Shown: positions 1 to 9,769 of the stretch, piece by piece | Layout: every line of letters begins with the position of its first letter | Position numbering within the stretch: the stretch's first letter is position 1 | Source: Tropicimonas sediminicola | Lineage (GTDB): Bacteria > Pseudomonadota > Alphaproteobacteria > Rhodobacterales > Rhodobacteraceae | Direction of reading: 5' to 3' | DNA: 64,000 nucleotides | Assembly (NCBI RefSeq): GCF_900188335.1 | Contig: NZ_FZOY01000002.1 | Span: 1-64,000, forward strand | The notes under the pieces: model-generated | The model's input: the letters and a program-made list of their open reading frames with translations, nothing else | The model's database searches: none | Told to the model about the DNA's origin: nothing | Program-made: the position numbers and the translations under genes

Positions 1-490
1 GCCGGTCGCGGGGTCGATGGCGAAGAGCGCCGCATCCGCGCCGCCGGTGATGGCATAGGCCAGGCCCGCGCCCTCGCTGTCGTTGTCGTCGCTCGCCGAG
101 ACGTCGAGCGCCAGCGTCTGGTTCTCCGCCACCGAGACGGCGGCCGGGCTGGTGATCGAGGGGGCGGCGTTCTCGGGGGCATCCGTCACCGTGACGGTGA
201 TGTCCTGCACATCGGTCAGGCCGCCGGAATCGCTGACCGTGACCTGGACCTGGTAGGCATTGTCGCCGTCGGCATCGGCCGGGTTCTCGTAGTCCGGGGC
301 GGCGAGGAAGCTCAGCGTGCCGGTCGCGGGGTCGATGGCGAAGAGCGCCGCATCCGCGCCGCCGGTGACGGCATAGGCCAGGCCCGCGCCCTCGCTGTCG
401 TTGTCGTCGCTTGCCGAGACGTCGAGCGCCAGCGTCTGGTTCTCCGCCACCGAGACGGCGGCCGGGCTGGTGATCGAGGGGGCGGCGTTC
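1..490. repeat. 318-bp tandem repeat encoding 106-residue cadherin-like units
   Basis: Bases 1-172 and 319-490 match with only two substitutions (at about 51 and 93 of the unit), giving a period of 318 bp, exactly 106 codons. The array begins at the last unit before the Ig-like domains and runs off the left edge. Near-identity at the DNA level, including third codon positions, points to recent duplication or gene conversion among units. Confidence 0.9.
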
Positions 491-1047
491 GGGAACCTGA
501 TCGATCGCTCTGCGCTGTTGTCCGCCAGGTCAGTCGCTACGGCCGTATAGGTGACGGTGCCGCCTGCATAGTTCTCGTCAAGGAACTCCCAGCTCCCTCC
601 CTCCGCTATCACCGTGCCGATCAGCACGCCGTCGCGGTAGATGTCGACGCTGGCACCCGCTTCCGCTGTTCCCTCAAGGCGCACTCCGCCAGCGGCTTCT
701 TCGACGGCTGAGGTGATCTCTGGGTCCGGCGTGGTCGTATCAATGACGACGTCGAACGGATCGGAGGTTACGATGTGTGAGCCCTTGCCAGTTTCAGCGG
801 TGAAGCTGTAACTGCCATCCGTCAGAACTCCGGTCGTGAAGGACCAATTGCCGCTATCGTCGGCGGTCGTGGTGCCGAGCAGCACGCCATTGGCGAAGAG
901 ACGTACTTCGATACCGGGATCGCTGGTGCCAGTGAGCGTCGGAGTGCTGTCGTTGGTCAGGTTGTCGTCGATACCACCTGAATTCTCGCCAAAGGCGGTG
1001 ATTTCCGGGGCAATGAGTTCCCCTTGGGCCCAAGGCGGTTTCGGCAT
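1..1047 (-). CDS. Large tandem-repeat adhesin or type I-secreted surface protein, N-terminal part
   Basis: The reading frame is open from an ATG at 1045-1047 to the window edge, so only the first 349 residues are visible and the C-terminus lies outside. AAGGAG sits 7 nt before the ATG, which fixes the start. There is no N-terminal signal peptide, as expected for repeat proteins exported by a type I system through a C-terminal signal. Residues about 10-110 form a bacterial Ig-like domain (a GTSDPG turn and a DDSGNWSF strand). Residues about 115-185 form a second one (EGTAEAGASVDIY). From about residue 188 cadherin-like units begin with PSITSPAAVSVAENQTLALD and are 106 residues long. The units are acidic and carry Asp-rich turns (SDDNDSEGAG) of the kind that bind calcium. 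Likely role: surface attachment or biofilm matrix; this is inferred from architecture only. Confidence 0.85.
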   Translation of the reverse strand, partial: MPKPPWAQGELIAPEITAFGENSGGIDDNLTNDSTPTLTGTSDPGIEVRLFANGVLLGTTTADDSGNWSFTTGVLTDGSYSFTAETGKGSHIVTSDPFDVVIDTTTPDPEITSAVEEAAGGVRLEGTAEAGASVDIYRDGVLIGTVIAEGGSWEFLDENYAGGTVTYTAVATDLADNSAERSIRFPNAAPSITSPAAVSVAENQTLALDVSASDDNDSEGAGLAYAVTGGADAALFAIDPATGTLSFLAAPDYENPADADGDNAYQVQVTVSDSGGLTDVQDITVTVTDAPENAAPSITSPAAVSVAENQTLALDVSASDDNDSEGAGLAYAITGGADAALFAIDPATG

Positions 1048-2287
1048 CGCAACTCTCCTTCACGCCACCCGTCGGCGGACATCGCTGACGTGGCGCGAAG
1101 CCCTGCAATGCCCGTAGCGCCTGGAGTCACCGCTGTCGAAAACGCTCCCAAGAAGGCGCTTGTCTCGCTGGCACCCGGAACCGTGTTTCGATCTGAAAAG
1201 CAGCCAACATAACTGGATATGACGGCCGCCGCGTTGCGAACGCAGCCAGATGAACCGCCGTGTCGTTTCCGAGTGTGTCAGTCGTCAGCCCCGCCCACCG
1301 TGCCGCGGGTGTCCGGCGGCGGACCCACCGGGCACAGATCACGACAAGCTGAGACCATGACTGTACCTTCGACGATACCAACTTGAGGCGTTCAAGCCAT
1401 TCCAATTCTGGACTACCCCGAATGGGGTGTCCTTGGTGGGGACGTGCAGACCGGGCCACACACGTCTCGCCAAGGGCAGGACGCTGTCCCGTGTGTCACG
1501 CAAAGATCGCCCCAATCGGCAAGCGCGGTTCGTCTGAAGCTGGCTTCGGAACCGAGGGTGCAATCGGATATGACGTGATTGCTGGAGCCATGCCCGCGTG
1601 CGCTGCCGCCGCATCCGAGGGGACCGCTGTATCGTTCGGTCGCCGCGTCCAAACGGTAGGCTCGAGGTTCCTGTGGAATTTCATCCAACCGCCCGCCTTC
1701 GCGCGATCTGCCACCCCGGGCCCCGTCATCGCGGCATCGTCGGCCTCCACGCAATCGATCACGAGGGCATGTCGCTTGAGCGTTCGCCCAATGGAATTGA
1801 GGCCGTCTGCTTTCAGCTGTCGAGGCCGTCGCTCTCGTGATGGCCAGCACGCGAAAGGCAATGGCGCTCGCTGTGAGACCTCCCACCCTTCTCGTGGACG
1901 TGCCCAAACCGGTGGCCCCTTCGCCCCTCGACGCGACGTTCCCGGGTCCCGGCCGCAAACACCTGCCTGTACAGGCACCCGCAGAAGCGGGCCGGTTCAT
2001 GGCTGATTGCGAGGCCCCGCGCGCGAAGAATTCCCACGGCGCTCCCGAGTGGCATCGTCAGAGACGGCATTAATCCGGGCGAAGAAACGCAGACCTTTCT
2101 TATCGGTCCGTGAACTTCGGCGACCCGGTGAAAGCCCGACCCAAGCGAAAGCCCGGACGCGGAAGATAGCGGGGCCCATGTACCATGCGGTCAAGACCCT
2201 TCCGGTTGAAGAGACTGCGCGCCAAGCCTCGGGAATTGCGCCAAAAGACTCGAAAGATCCGATGGATCTATTGGGTGCAAGGGAAAA
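1048..2287. other. 1.24-kb stretch without a convincing gene
   Basis: Several overlapping open frames exist on both strands. None has a good ribosome binding site together with a recognisable family motif, and their compositions (Arg, Pro and Ala rich) look like chance GC-rich frames. The least random-looking piece is a minus-strand frame at about 1496-1978, whose middle part has a more protein-like composition. It may be the remnant of a decayed gene, but I could not identify it. No insertion-sequence ends or integrase were seen. Confidence 0.5.
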
Positions 2288-2377
2288 TGGCGGAGAGACA
2301 GGGATTCGAACCCTGGAGACGGTTTCCCGCCTACACACTTTCCAGGCGTGCGCCTTCGACCACTCGGCCACCTCTCC
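2288..2377 (-). tRNA. tRNA-Ser (anticodon GGA)
   Basis: On the minus strand the sequence begins GGAGAGG and ends CTCTCCG followed by an encoded CCA (2288-2290). The D-arm, a long variable arm (GGCGGGAAACCGTC) and the T-arm GGTTCGAATCC are all present. The anticodon GGA is at 2341-2343, in a loop like that of known serine tRNAs for UCC/UCU. The long class II variable arm confirms serine. The gene's 3' end faces the gene-poor stretch and the repeat adhesin. Confidence 0.97.
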
Positions 2378-2449
2378 GGTGCGCGTGGGTTTATCCGCAA
2401 CCCGGGGAGACATGCAAGGGGATAAACGCGCTTTCGTGACAGCTCGGTG

Positions 2450-3169
2450 CTAGTCGACCAGGTGCATGTTCACGCGGCGGTTTCGGGCGCCCTTCTTCTC
2501 GATCTTGCCGATGCGGATGCGGCCGATCTCGCCAGTGGTGGCGACGTGGGTGCCGCCGCAGGGCTGGAGGTCGATCTGGGCGGCACCCTGCCCGATGCGC
2601 ACCAGCCGCACCCGGCCCTGGCCCTTGGGCGGGGCGACGGACATGGTCTTGACCAGGCCCGGGTTCGCGTCGAGTTCCGCGTCGGTGATCCAGTCCTCGG
2701 TGACCGGCAGGTCGCGGTCGATCAATGCCTGGAGCGCCGCTTCGAGCGCCTCCTTGTCCTCCGGCGCTTCCGGCATGTCGAAATCGAGCCGGCCTTTCTC
2801 CGAGGAGATCGCGCCGCCGGACACCGGAAGCGGAATCGCGACCGAGAGCAGATGCAGGCCGGTGTGGACGCGCATGTGGCGGAACCGCCGTTCCCAGTCC
2901 AGCGCCTGGCGCAACGCGGTGCCGACGGGCGGCAGGCCGGCGGGTTCGGCAGGCACCAGCACGATCTGGTCGCCCTCGCCCTTGAGAGTCGTCGCGATGC
3001 GCAGGATCTGGTCCCGCCAATGGAGTGCGCCGCTGTCGCCAGGCTGGCCGCCACCCTGCGGATAGAAGATCGTCGCATCCAGCACGATGCCGCCCTCGGC
3101 CGTATGGGCCACCACCGTGCCGATGGTTTCGCGGGCGTAGGGATCGGATCGGAACAGCATTTCGGTCAT
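2450..3169 (-). CDS. alaX: Alanyl-tRNA editing protein, AlaX type
   Basis: This 239-residue free-standing editing domain hydrolyses mischarged Ser- or Gly-tRNA(Ala), backing up the editing site of alanyl-tRNA synthetase. The zinc-binding set is visible: His102 and His106 in HTGLHLL, then Cys204 and His208 in CGGTH. The N-terminal TIFYPQGGGQPGD segment is the glycine-rich motif of the family. The ATG overlaps the stop of the upstream MscS gene in an ATGA junction (3166-3169), so translation is probably coupled. It is the last gene of a run that includes cysK and the trg genes. Confidence 0.93.
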   Translation of the reverse strand: MTEMLFRSDPYARETIGTVVAHTAEGGIVLDATIFYPQGGGQPGDSGALHWRDQILRIATTLKGEGDQIVLVPAEPAGLPPVGTALRQALDWERRFRHMRVHTGLHLLSVAIPLPVSGGAISSEKGRLDFDMPEAPEDKEALEAALQALIDRDLPVTEDWITDAELDANPGLVKTMSVAPPKGQGRVRLVRIGQGAAQIDLQPCGGTHVATTGEIGRIRIGKIEKKGARNRRVNMHLVD

Positions 3170-5694
3170 CGGACGTCCTCGCTTGGAAATTCCGGGTCGG
3201 AATCGGGCCGGATCGGGCCGGGCGTCGAAGCCGACCTCGTGTCTGTCCCCGTATCGGGCAACGGCGCCTGCGCGGGCGTCGGCGCGCCGCCGCGCAGGGC
3301 CTCGGGGTTGCGCAGCCAGATGTCGCGCTGCGCGAAGGGAATCTCGATCCCCTCTGCCGCGAAACGTTCGGCGATCTGGTGGTTGAGCTCGCTGCGGGTC
3401 CCGAGGCCGAAGTTGATGTCTCGCAGGATCACCCGCATCTCGAAATCGAGCGAATCCGCCCCGAAGCCCTGGAAGACGACCATCGGCGGCGGGTTGACGA
3501 TCACCAGCGGGTGCGCCTCGGCGATTTCCTGGAGGATCTCGGCCACCTTGCGCGTGTCGCTGCCATAGGCCACGCCCACCGTCAGGATCAGCCGTCCGGT
3601 CAGGTTGCCGCGGGTCCAGTTGGTGACCTGTCCGGTCACGAAGTCGGAGTTGGGCACCACGACATCCGTCCGGTCGAAGGTCTCGATCGTTGTGGCGCGC
3701 ACGGAGATCTTGCGTACTGTCCCCATCACGCCGCCGACCTCTACCCAGTCGCCTTCGGTAACCGGGCGCTCGATCAGCAGGATCAGCCCCGAGACGAAGT
3801 TCTGCACGATGTTCTGCAGGCCGAAGCCGACGCCAACGGAGAGCGCCCCCGCGACGATGGCGAGGTTGCTGAGGTCGAGCCCCGCGACCGAGACGGCGAC
3901 CATGGCGGAGAGCGCGATACCGACGTAACCGAGACCGGAGATCATCGCCTTCTGGGCGCCCGGATCGAGCGAGGTGCGCGGCAGGACGGAGGAGGACAGA
4001 GCGCCCTGCACCAGCCGCGTCAGCAGGAAACCCGCGCCGAAGGCCGTTACCAGCACCACGAGCAGCGAGGGCGAGATCTGGGTGCCGCCGATGGTAAAAC
4101 CGTCCCGCAGATGGGTCCAGATCTCGGCCAGGTCCGCGACGCGGGCGCCCCAGATCAGCGCGAAGAGCGGAAGCGCCGCGATCACGATCAGGAAGTTGAT
4201 GATCACCGGCAGCAGGCCGTCGCGCGCCTGGCCCGGCTCGGAGAACAACCCGATGATGCCGGATGACAGGCGCTGGAGGTAGGCGATCAGCGCCAGCAGC
4301 CCCAGCGTGAGCCCCGGCGACAGGGTCAGTGCGATGCCTGCCCGCGTGTACCCGATCATCGCGAGCACCGGGCCGATAAACGCCAGCAGTCCCACGAAAC
4401 GGCCGATGGCGCCCACGAGATTGTCGAAGAACCGGCGCTCGGCAGCCTCGGCGTCGGCCTCGTCGGCCTTGTCCACCCGCTTGCCGCTCGCCACGAGCAG
4501 GCGCGCCAGCCCCCCGACGCAGATCGCCGTCGCGACGATGATCGGAAACGCATAGGCCGAGATCGTGGCCGACCCGAGCGGGAACAGGTCGACAAGCTGG
4601 GTCACGACCACGGAGAGGCCCATCAGCACCCCGAGCGAGGAGCTGTAGAACCGACCGCGCACGCGCTCCCGCGAAGACAGGGTCAGGCTGGTGGGCCAGT
4701 TGTCGTCCTTGGGAAAGGTCTGACCGCCAAGCCAGCGGGCAAAGGCGAAGGCGATGCCGCCGCCCGCCATGGAATCGATCACGGATTCGCCCACGGGTCC
4801 GAAGGCGGCGGTCAGCTTCAGCGCCGCGGCCAGGACAGCCAGCCCGATCAACGGCAGCAGGAACTGGTTGATCGAGAGGATCATCGCCGCGACGAAGCGC
4901 TTGTCGCCGCCGGGACGGTTCTTGACCATTCGGCGCACCGTCCGGCCCATCCAGCCGCGACCTGAGACGAGCAGGAGCAGCGCCAGCGCAAGCATCAGCA
5001 CGATCGATGGCAGGTTGTCCCGGAACTCCTGGCGATGGCTGTCCTGGGAGATCGCCTCCCGGACCTCTCCAGACAGCGTGCTGACGATCACCACGGCATC
5101 TTCGAGCGCCGCGCGCAGGCTGGACGGCATGATCGGCGCCGGATTCCGCTCCAGCAGGCGCTGTTTCTGGCGTTCGCGGATCAGGCGGTCGAAACGGCCG
5201 ATCAGGCTCTGGGCAAGGGCGTAGCCTTCCTCCGCCCGAACGACCGGCGCAATGCGCGCCTGGTATTCATCGTTCAGGGCCGTTCGCCGGGCTGCGACGT
5301 CCTCGGCCTCGGTTGTCCCCTCCTCGGGAGGCGGGCCGAGCGCGTCGATCTGGCTTTCCAGCGTTCCGATCCGGTCGGCGTCGCGTTGCTGCTCGGCATT
5401 GAACCGGGAGCGCCAGTCGTTGAGGGTGCGGCGCAGGCTTTCCAGCTCGCTGATCGAGGCATTGCCGGAGTCGAGCATTTCCTCCGCCTCGGTCGCCTGT
5501 TCCTCCCAAGCCCGGTAGTCCGCATCGTCGAGCGGTGCGTTCGCATCGGACGCCGCGACGGTGCCCTGCGCCGCCTCCTGCGCCCAGGTCGCGCCCGAGA
5601 ACAAACCGGCCCCGCCTGCCCCGTTGCCCCACTGGGCGGGCAGCAGCGCCGCGGTCGCAACGAGGACCAGCAGCGCGGCGAGCAGGCGGCGCAT
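3166..5694 (-). CDS. Large MscS-family mechanosensitive channel with DUF3772 domain
   Basis: An 842-residue membrane protein. The start is the ATG at 5692-5694, two bases after the cysK stop; a longer in-frame reading upstream is only the wrong frame of cysK. Residues 1 to about 39 form a signal peptide ending near ATWAQ. A charged, coiled-coil-like periplasmic DUF3772 region follows (about 50-200), then about ten hydrophobic segments. The MscS pore and beta domain sits near residues 560-760, with GLDLSNLAIVAGALSVGVGF and the ERPVTEGDWVEV motif typical of the family. Role: release of solutes on hypo-osmotic shock. The C-terminal tail is Pro/Thr rich and low in complexity. Confidence 0.92.
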   Translation of the reverse strand: MRRLLAALLVLVATAALLPAQWGNGAGGAGLFSGATWAQEAAQGTVAASDANAPLDDADYRAWEEQATEAEEMLDSGNASISELESLRRTLNDWRSRFNAEQQRDADRIGTLESQIDALGPPPEEGTTEAEDVAARRTALNDEYQARIAPVVRAEEGYALAQSLIGRFDRLIRERQKQRLLERNPAPIMPSSLRAALEDAVVIVSTLSGEVREAISQDSHRQEFRDNLPSIVLMLALALLLLVSGRGWMGRTVRRMVKNRPGGDKRFVAAMILSINQFLLPLIGLAVLAAALKLTAAFGPVGESVIDSMAGGGIAFAFARWLGGQTFPKDDNWPTSLTLSSRERVRGRFYSSSLGVLMGLSVVVTQLVDLFPLGSATISAYAFPIIVATAICVGGLARLLVASGKRVDKADEADAEAAERRFFDNLVGAIGRFVGLLAFIGPVLAMIGYTRAGIALTLSPGLTLGLLALIAYLQRLSSGIIGLFSEPGQARDGLLPVIINFLIVIAALPLFALIWGARVADLAEIWTHLRDGFTIGGTQISPSLLVVLVTAFGAGFLLTRLVQGALSSSVLPRTSLDPGAQKAMISGLGYVGIALSAMVAVSVAGLDLSNLAIVAGALSVGVGFGLQNIVQNFVSGLILLIERPVTEGDWVEVGGVMGTVRKISVRATTIETFDRTDVVVPNSDFVTGQVTNWTRGNLTGRLILTVGVAYGSDTRKVAEILQEIAEAHPLVIVNPPPMVVFQGFGADSLDFEMRVILRDINFGLGTRSELNHQIAERFAAEGIEIPFAQRDIWLRNPEALRGGAPTPAQAPLPDTGTDTRSASTPGPIRPDSDPEFPSEDVR

Positions 5695-5696
5695 GA

Positions 5697-6731
<1,035 letters not shown>

Positions 6732-6786
6732 CGTCTGGGCTCCCTCAACTAGGCTGCCCCCCTTGCTATCCGAGGGCGGGGCCGTG

Positions 6787-7911
6787 TCAACTGCCCGAGC
6801 GCAGCGTCTCCCTCAGACGTGAGAGGTGGAGAACCAGCAGGATCAGCGGCCCGACGTTGATCTCGCCGCTGTCGAGCAGCGCCATCGCGCGGTCGAAGCT
6901 GATCACGTGGCTGCGAATGTCCTCGCCCTCGCCCTCCAGCCCGGCGATCCCGGCCACCTCGTCGGGAAGGTCCGCCGTCGCGATGTAGCCATAGAGGAAC
7001 TCGCTCTTCGCTCCCGGCGTCGGGTAGTATTGCGCAACAAGGTGGAGCTGGCCGAGCTCCAGCCCGGCTTCCTCCTGCGCCTCTCGGCGGGCGCTCTCCT
7101 CGGGCGTTTCGCCGCCGTCGATGCGGCCGGCGATCGCCTCCAGCATCCAGGGCTGCGCATCGCCGCGGGCGAAGGGCCCGGCGCGGAACTGCTCGATCAG
7201 AAGGACACGGTCGCGGATCGGATCGTAGGGCAGAACGGTCACCGCATCGGCAGAGATGAACGCCGTCCGGTTCAACTCCGGCCCGTGCTCGCCGGAAAAC
7301 TTGCGGTGGCTGAAATCGTATTCCTCCACCGAGAAGAACTGCGAATAGGCAAGGCTGCGCCGCCTAAGGTGCACGTCCTCGGGGCGCGCACGGCGGCGCA
7401 GGGTCGTCGGCGCGGCCTTGCGCGCGTTGAGCCGCGCCTGCGCCCGCGCCCGCATCGGGCCAAAGCGCCGCGCCACCTCCGCCGGCGGACGCTGGTCCAT
7501 GTCGGCCATCACCTCCTCGGCGGTCAGGCAGCTCAACGGGCCCCAGCGTTCCGCCCATTCGGCGAGATCCCAGGGCGCGCCGGGGGTCAGCCCGACCTCG
7601 GGCGGCACGTACATGCGCGCCCGCACGGGGCCTTCTTCGGCAATCACCTCGACCGGGACCAGCCGATAGCCGAAACCGCCTTCGTAGTAGTCGAGCCGCG
7701 CCAGCGCCTGCTCTCCAGGATTGGCCAGCAGGACGCCCAGAGCCTCCGCCCCGGCGCGTTCGAGGATCATGGGAAAGCTCTCGCCCTCGGCCCAGACGAC
7801 CGCATGGCCCATCAGTCGCGCCGGCCGAACCTCTCCACCGCCGGGCGCGCCGGTCACCACCTCGCGCAGCGGCGCATGGCACAAGCTGCCATAGAGAAAG
7901 ATCGGCGTCAT
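6787..7911 (-). CDS. trgB: TrgB-like fusion: gamma-glutamylcyclotransferase-like plus NUDIX hydrolase
   Basis: 374 residues in two domains. Residues 1 to about 120 are a gamma-glutamylcyclotransferase-like fold, with the YGSL loop at 7-10 and an acidic YYEGGFGYR segment (Glu77). Residues about 200-374 are a NUDIX hydrolase of the ADP-ribose pyrophosphatase type; the NUDIX box from Gly265 reads GGETPEESARREAQEEAGL and matches the consensus. The adjacent trgA and cysK genes support the TrgB name, used for tellurite resistance in Rhodobacter. The biochemical substrate of the fusion is not evident from sequence. A 35-nt gap from trgA suggests one transcript. Confidence 0.88.
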   Translation of the reverse strand: MTPIFLYGSLCHAPLREVVTGAPGGGEVRPARLMGHAVVWAEGESFPMILERAGAEALGVLLANPGEQALARLDYYEGGFGYRLVPVEVIAEEGPVRARMYVPPEVGLTPGAPWDLAEWAERWGPLSCLTAEEVMADMDQRPPAEVARRFGPMRARAQARLNARKAAPTTLRRRARPEDVHLRRRSLAYSQFFSVEEYDFSHRKFSGEHGPELNRTAFISADAVTVLPYDPIRDRVLLIEQFRAGPFARGDAQPWMLEAIAGRIDGGETPEESARREAQEEAGLELGQLHLVAQYYPTPGAKSEFLYGYIATADLPDEVAGIAGLEGEGEDIRSHVISFDRAMALLDSGEINVGPLILLVLHLSRLRETLRSGS

Positions 7912-7946
7912 GAGGTCAGCCCCGCTGCTTCAGGCGGGCCCGGGAG

Positions 7947-8390
7947 TCAGGCCCAGCGTTCGGCCGCCCATTCCGACAGGCACGCTGCGAGAATCCCCCC
8001 GCAGACCAGAACGATCGGCACCTGCGGATCGCTTAGCATCAGCATGAAATATTTTGCAATCAGGTCCATCACGGCAGCCAGGGCCTCGGTCGGGCCATCG
8101 TAATACAGCCGGGTCGAGCGCTTGAGCATCTCGTAGCAGGCCCAGATCAGCAGCACGTAGAACAGCATGACGCCAGTGGTGCGCACCCCGGCGCCCGCGG
8201 CCGAGTAATACCCGTGCCCGGCAAGGCGGCCCATGGTGGACCAGCCGCAGATCATGCCGACCAGCGTGTTGAGCGGAGTCAGCAGCCCGAACTGCGTGCC
8301 TTCGGGCAGCAGCGGCTTGTACACCTCGGAGGCGAAGAAGGCCACGAAGGCAAAGGCCACTGCGGCAAAGAGCTTGGCGGCGGTCGGCAT
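7947..8390 (-). CDS. trgA: TrgA family membrane protein (tellurite resistance)
   Basis: 147 residues with four predicted membrane segments (about 5-20, 37-55, 72-90, 122-140). The N-terminus MPTAAKLFAAVAFAFVAF and the PLLPEGT..G..TPLN..VG..CGW pattern are characteristic of TrgA in Rhodobacteraceae. Its molecular function is unknown; in Rhodobacter sphaeroides the trgAB locus contributes to high-level tellurite resistance. Only 28 nt separate it from the cfa stop upstream, so it probably lacks its own strong promoter and is read from cfa. Confidence 0.85.
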   Translation of the reverse strand: MPTAAKLFAAVAFAFVAFFASEVYKPLLPEGTQFGLLTPLNTLVGMICGWSTMGRLAGHGYYSAAGAGVRTTGVMLFYVLLIWACYEMLKRSTRLYYDGPTEALAAVMDLIAKYFMLMLSDPQVPIVLVCGGILAACLSEWAAERWA

Positions 8391-8418
8391 TCGGATCGAG
8401 GCTCCTCTATGGCGCGTT

Positions 8419-9630
8419 TCACGCGGTCCGATTGACGGTGATCTGCGTTACATCACAGTTTCGGGACAAAAATGAGGCAGCACAGGCACAAAGATAGAAC
8501 TCCCACATCCGGCGGAACCGCTCGTCGAAGCCGAGCGCCGAGATCTCGTCCCACCGCTCGTTGAATGTGGCGTGCCAGCGGCGCAGCGTCTGGCTGTAGC
8601 TGTCGCCGAACTCGACCGACCCCAGCACCGCCAGCCCGGCCTTCTCGACCTCGGCGCGCAACACCGACGGGCTGGGGAGCATTCCGCCAGGAAAAATGTA
8701 CTTCTGAACGAAATCGACACCCTTGCGATAGATATCGAAGCGGCGGTCCTGCACGGTGATGATCTGGAGCGTGGCGTTCCGCCCGGGCTCGAGGCAGTTG
8801 CGCAGGGTTCGGAAATAGGTCGGCCAGTACTTCTCGCCCACCGCCTCGAACATCTCGATGGAGGCGATCCCGTCGTAGCGGCCGCGTTCGTCCCGGTAAT
8901 CCTGCATCCGGATTTCCACCTGATCGGCAAGACCGGCGCGGGCGATGCGGGCGCGGGCGAAATCGTGCTGCTCCCGGCTGATCGTCAGCCCGGTGACCTT
9001 CACACCCCGCTCCCGCGCCGCGAACTCGGCGAAACCGCCCCAGCCGCAGCCGATCTCCAGCAGGTGGTCGCCGGGCCGCGCGCCCATGCCGTCCAGCAGG
9101 CTCGCGTATTTCCGGGTCTGGGCTTCCTCCAGCGTCTCGTCGCCCCGGTCGAAACAGGCCGAGGAATAGGTCATCGTGCGGTCGAGCCAGAGTTGGTAGA
9201 AATCGTTGCCGAGGTCGTAATGGTAGGAAATGTTGCGGCGGGCCTGGGCGCGGCTGTTGTCGCGCAGCCGGTGGCGCAACCGCTCGTAGAGCCGCACCAG
9301 CGCCATGCCGCGGAACTCGTCATAGATCTCGTCCTCGGCGCTGTGGACGTAATCCATGAAGGCCTGCAGGTCCGGCGTGGTCCACCAACCGTCCAGATAG
9401 GCCTCGCAGAACCCGAGATCGCCCTCGCGCACCAGCCTGGCAAAGATCTCCTCGTTGACCACGTCGAGCCGCGCCACCGGGCCGGGGCCGGAGCCCTCGG
9501 CGCGGAACACGCGGCCGTCCGGCAGGGCGATGTCCAGCCGCCCGCGCGGCACGAGGCGCGCACGGTCGAAGACGTGGGAGAAATAGCGCGGCAGCCCGGT
9601 TTCGCCCGTGGTGGTGGTCCTGATCTGCAT
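8419..9630 (-). CDS. cfa: Cyclopropane-fatty-acyl-phospholipid synthase
   Basis: About 403 residues. I chose the ATG at 9628-9630 because GGAGGGG lies 5 nt upstream; an in-frame ATG at 9643-9645 is less well placed. The protein has the N-terminal CFAS domain and a Rossmann SAM-binding domain with LEIGCGWGGFAE, followed by the family markers YHYDLGNDFY, MTYSSACF and QKYIFPGGMLPS. It transfers a methylene group from SAM to unsaturated acyl chains of membrane phospholipids, which protects membranes under stress. The gene lies downstream of the photolyase; cfa and phr orthologues are linked and belong to the singlet-oxygen response in Rhodobacter. Confidence 0.95.
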   Translation of the reverse strand: MQIRTTTTGETGLPRYFSHVFDRARLVPRGRLDIALPDGRVFRAEGSGPGPVARLDVVNEEIFARLVREGDLGFCEAYLDGWWTTPDLQAFMDYVHSAEDEIYDEFRGMALVRLYERLRHRLRDNSRAQARRNISYHYDLGNDFYQLWLDRTMTYSSACFDRGDETLEEAQTRKYASLLDGMGARPGDHLLEIGCGWGGFAEFAARERGVKVTGLTISREQHDFARARIARAGLADQVEIRMQDYRDERGRYDGIASIEMFEAVGEKYWPTYFRTLRNCLEPGRNATLQIITVQDRRFDIYRKGVDFVQKYIFPGGMLPSPSVLRAEVEKAGLAVLGSVEFGDSYSQTLRRWHATFNERWDEISALGFDERFRRMWEFYLCACAASFLSRNCDVTQITVNRTA

Positions 9631-9769
9631 GTTCCCCTCCGGCATGACGCCCCTGTCCCCTGTGCGCGGCCCGCTTCGGCCGCGACAGGATGATCGGACC
9701 CGAGCCTGACCCGCGCGTCAAGCCTCGGGCCACAAACCTTTGAAAAATCGGCCAGCCCCGGCCGTCGGC

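Noticed and set aside
1-490. CRISPR-like repetition.
   Set aside because: The 318-bp period is in frame with a coding sequence and has no spacers.
1383-2006. Open frames of 160-207 codons on both strands in the stretch beside the tRNA.
   Set aside because: No ribosome binding site with a matching motif; mutually overlapping; kept only as a possible decayed gene.
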